From Deltaproteobacteria bacterium (GTDB lineage: Bacteria; Desulfobacterota; DSM-4660; Desulfatiglandales; Desulfatiglandaceae): 45,973 nt of DNA. The translations under genes and the position numbers were made by a program. Under the pieces are notes generated by a model. It was not told the origin of the DNA and made no database searches. It worked only from the letters and a program-made list of their open reading frames with translations. Of the stretch, positions 44,581 through 45,973 are shown in pieces. The stretch is from contig JAFGMQ010000022.1 of assembly GCA_016927455.1 (NCBI GenBank), positions 1 through 45,973 of the forward strand, read 5' to 3'. Each line of letters starts with the position of its first letter. Position 1 is the stretch's first letter.

Positions 44581-45765
44581 ATGACAGATAGAGCAGATGC
44601 TGCCAGCCAAAGGAAGATGACGAACGTATTCGAACGTTACCTGACAGTTTGGGTTGCACTGTGCATTATCGGAGGGATTGTACTCGGGAAAATTGCTCCG
44701 GGCTTTGCCCATTACCTTGACGGTCTGGCCATCTACGTCGGAGAAGCGCCCGTGGTTTCCATCCCTATTGCCATCTGCCTGTTCTTCATGATGTACCCGA
44801 TTATGGTCAAGATCGACTTCGGAGAGGTTATCAAGGCGGGGAAAAGCGGCAAACCGGTCTTTCTAACCCTTTTTGTCAACTGGGCAATAAAGCCCTTTAC
44901 CATGTATGCTATAGCGGTATTCTTTCTTGGCAGTCTTTTCTACAGTCTCATAGGCCCTGACGCTGTTGACTATGTGAAGATGCCCTTCGGCCTGAATCTG
45001 CCCGTGGGAACGACTCACGGAGCCGGCACCATCGTCATGCATGAGGGAGTCCGGATGCTCCAGATCCCACTCTGGCGGAGTTATCTGGCCGGCTGCATTC
45101 TGCTGGGAATTGCCCCGTGTACTGCCATGGTCCTGGTCTGGGGCTATCTGGCCCGGGGAAACGATGGCCTTACCCTGGTGATGGTTGCGATAAATTCTCT
45201 GACAATGCTGGTGCTCTACGGGGTGCTTGGAGGTTTCCTGCTCGGCGTTGGAAGACTGCCCGTTCCCTGGCAGGCCCTGGTCCTCTCCATCGGGATCTAT
45301 GTCGCCCTGCCCCTGGTAGCAGGTTATCTATCCCGGAAGTGGATTATTTCCGTCAGAGGAGTCACCTGGTTTCAGGAAAAATTCCTTCACGTTCTGACGC
45401 CTGTAACTGTAATCGCCCTTCTTGTTACGCTGGTGCTTCTTTTCTCTTTCAAGGGTGATGTGATACTGTCTAATCCCCTGACAATACTGTGGATAGCCAT
45501 TCCCCTGTTTATCCAGACGAACCTTATCTTCTGGGTAGGTTACGGACTGGCAAGACTCTTGAATCTGAGTTATGACGATGCTGCCCCGGCCGCCATGATC
45601 GGCGCCTCTAACCACTTTGAGGTCGCCATAGCGACTGCAACCATGCTTTTCGGGCTTTCTTCAGGAGCGGCTCTGGCCACTGTTGTCGGGGTTCTCATTG
45701 AGGTCCCCGTGATGCTGATGCTGGTGAGGATCTGCCTGAAAACCGGCCACTGGTTCCAAGCGTAA
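44581..45765 (+). CDS. acr3: Arsenite efflux permease, ACR3 family
   Basis: A 394-aa inner-membrane protein with about ten helices that exports arsenite. [20 protein letters not shown] holds the essential cysteine (C180) of ACR3, and [18 protein letters not shown] holds the conserved Glu. The loop before it (about 122-165: [17 protein letters not shown] and [14 protein letters not shown]) looks longer than in the ACR3 proteins I know. GGAGGG lies 8 nt before the ATG. Base composition looks more GC-rich than the rest of the window, hinting at separate ancestry of the ars genes. Not related to the ArsB family. Confidence 0.92.
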   Translation: MTDRADAASQRKMTNVFERYLTVWVALCIIGGIVLGKIAPGFAHYLDGLAIYVGEAPVVSIPIAICLFFMMYPIMVKIDFGEVIKAGKSGKPVFLTLFVNWAIKPFTMYAIAVFFLGSLFYSLIGPDAVDYVKMPFGLNLPVGTTHGAGTIVMHEGVRMLQIPLWRSYLAGCILLGIAPCTAMVLVWGYLARGNDGLTLVMVAINSLTMLVLYGVLGGFLLGVGRLPVPWQALVLSIGIYVALPLVAGYLSRKWIISVRGVTWFQEKFLHVLTPVTVIALLVTLVLLFSFKGDVILSNPLTILWIAIPLFIQTNLIFWVGYGLARLLNLSYDDAAPAAMIGASNHFEVAIATATMLFGLSSGAALATVVGVLIEVPVMLMLVRICLKTGHWFQA

Positions 45766-45859
45766 TCAGATGATTGCCAGGGTTTAGGATTACAACACGG
45801 GGTTTTGAAGGCTTTTCTGCAGAACCTCAAGCAGTAAAAAAATATTGAGAAGGTGTAAT

Positions 45860-45910
45860 ATGTCACAGGATAAAAATGATGACGACACCCTGTACCGCGA
45901 GAAGGGATGA
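45860..45910 (+). CDS. 16-codon reading frame after acr3, doubtful
   Basis: ATG at 45860 follows AAGGTG and opens a very polar 16-residue frame (MSQDKNDDDTLYREKG) ending in TGA. It could be a small peptide, the head of a frameshifted gene, or chance. A GGGGGT/ACCCCC hairpin follows at about 45915-45935 without a T tract. No family recognised. Confidence 0.2.
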   Translation: MSQDKNDDDTLYREKG

Positions 45911-45973
45911 GCAGGGGGGTTCTGAGTACCCCCAAAGCCGACAGTTAGTTGGCATAAGCTGAAATTTATCGAT

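Overview
The window reads as chromosomal DNA from an anaerobic deltaproteobacterium in the broad sense (Desulfobacterota). This is inferred from gene content and order: xerC-hslV-hslU running into arginine and lysine genes, an LL-diaminopimelate aminotransferase, an ETF pair beside TRAP transport and CoA-ligase genes, and FmdB-type and TIGR01212-type proteins. No rRNA or ribosomal-protein marker is present, so the placement is soft. There is no phage, transposon or CRISPR array.

Left part (1-9600). A myo-inositol-1-phosphate synthase (-) is divergent from a small helix-turn-helix/coiled-coil protein. A NUDT7/19-like NUDIX hydrolase, an Old-Yellow-Enzyme oxidoreductase and a YhcC-like radical SAM protein follow. 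A leftward group then runs from tRNA-CAT through a protein with an HExxH motif, an FmdB zinc ribbon and an unknown 185-aa protein to fabD. A rightward unknown gene with a CPSCGHH motif comes next.

Middle part (9600-19800) looks like an organic-acid island: etfB-etfA (-, with two palindromes upstream and a clear terminator), an orphan response regulator with a near-consensus promoter, a dctP-dctQ-dctM TRAP transporter with a hairpin after dctP, an AMP-forming acyl-CoA synthetase, and an overlapping pair for an ADP-forming acyl-CoA synthetase (-). Uptake, activation to CoA thioester and electron transfer from acyl-CoA oxidation would fit together. The substrate cannot be read from sequence.

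19900-27200. The most unusual locus is a dynamin-like GTPase followed by a protein of the prenyltransferase/terpene-cyclase toroid fold, both on the minus strand. They are preceded by two near-identical terminator hairpins that end just before the GTPase ribosome binding site. Next come a secreted parvulin isomerase (+), then a divergent EF-G paralogue whose switch II lacks the catalytic histidine, followed by a mogA-type gene (-).

27200-43500 is a long rightward housekeeping run: xerC, hslV, hslU, argB, argD, argG, argH, a LptM-like lipoprotein, lysA, dapF, dapA, dapB, dapL, folK, a small membrane/Cys-cluster protein, a transaldolase-like aldolase, a lytic transglycosylase and pgsA. argF is absent from the cluster. 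Lysine synthesis uses the one-step LL-DAP aminotransferase route.

Right end (43500-45973): a possible gene remnant, a palindrome-bearing promoter, then a thioredoxin-type arsenate reductase and an ACR3 arsenite exporter, with no arsR in view.
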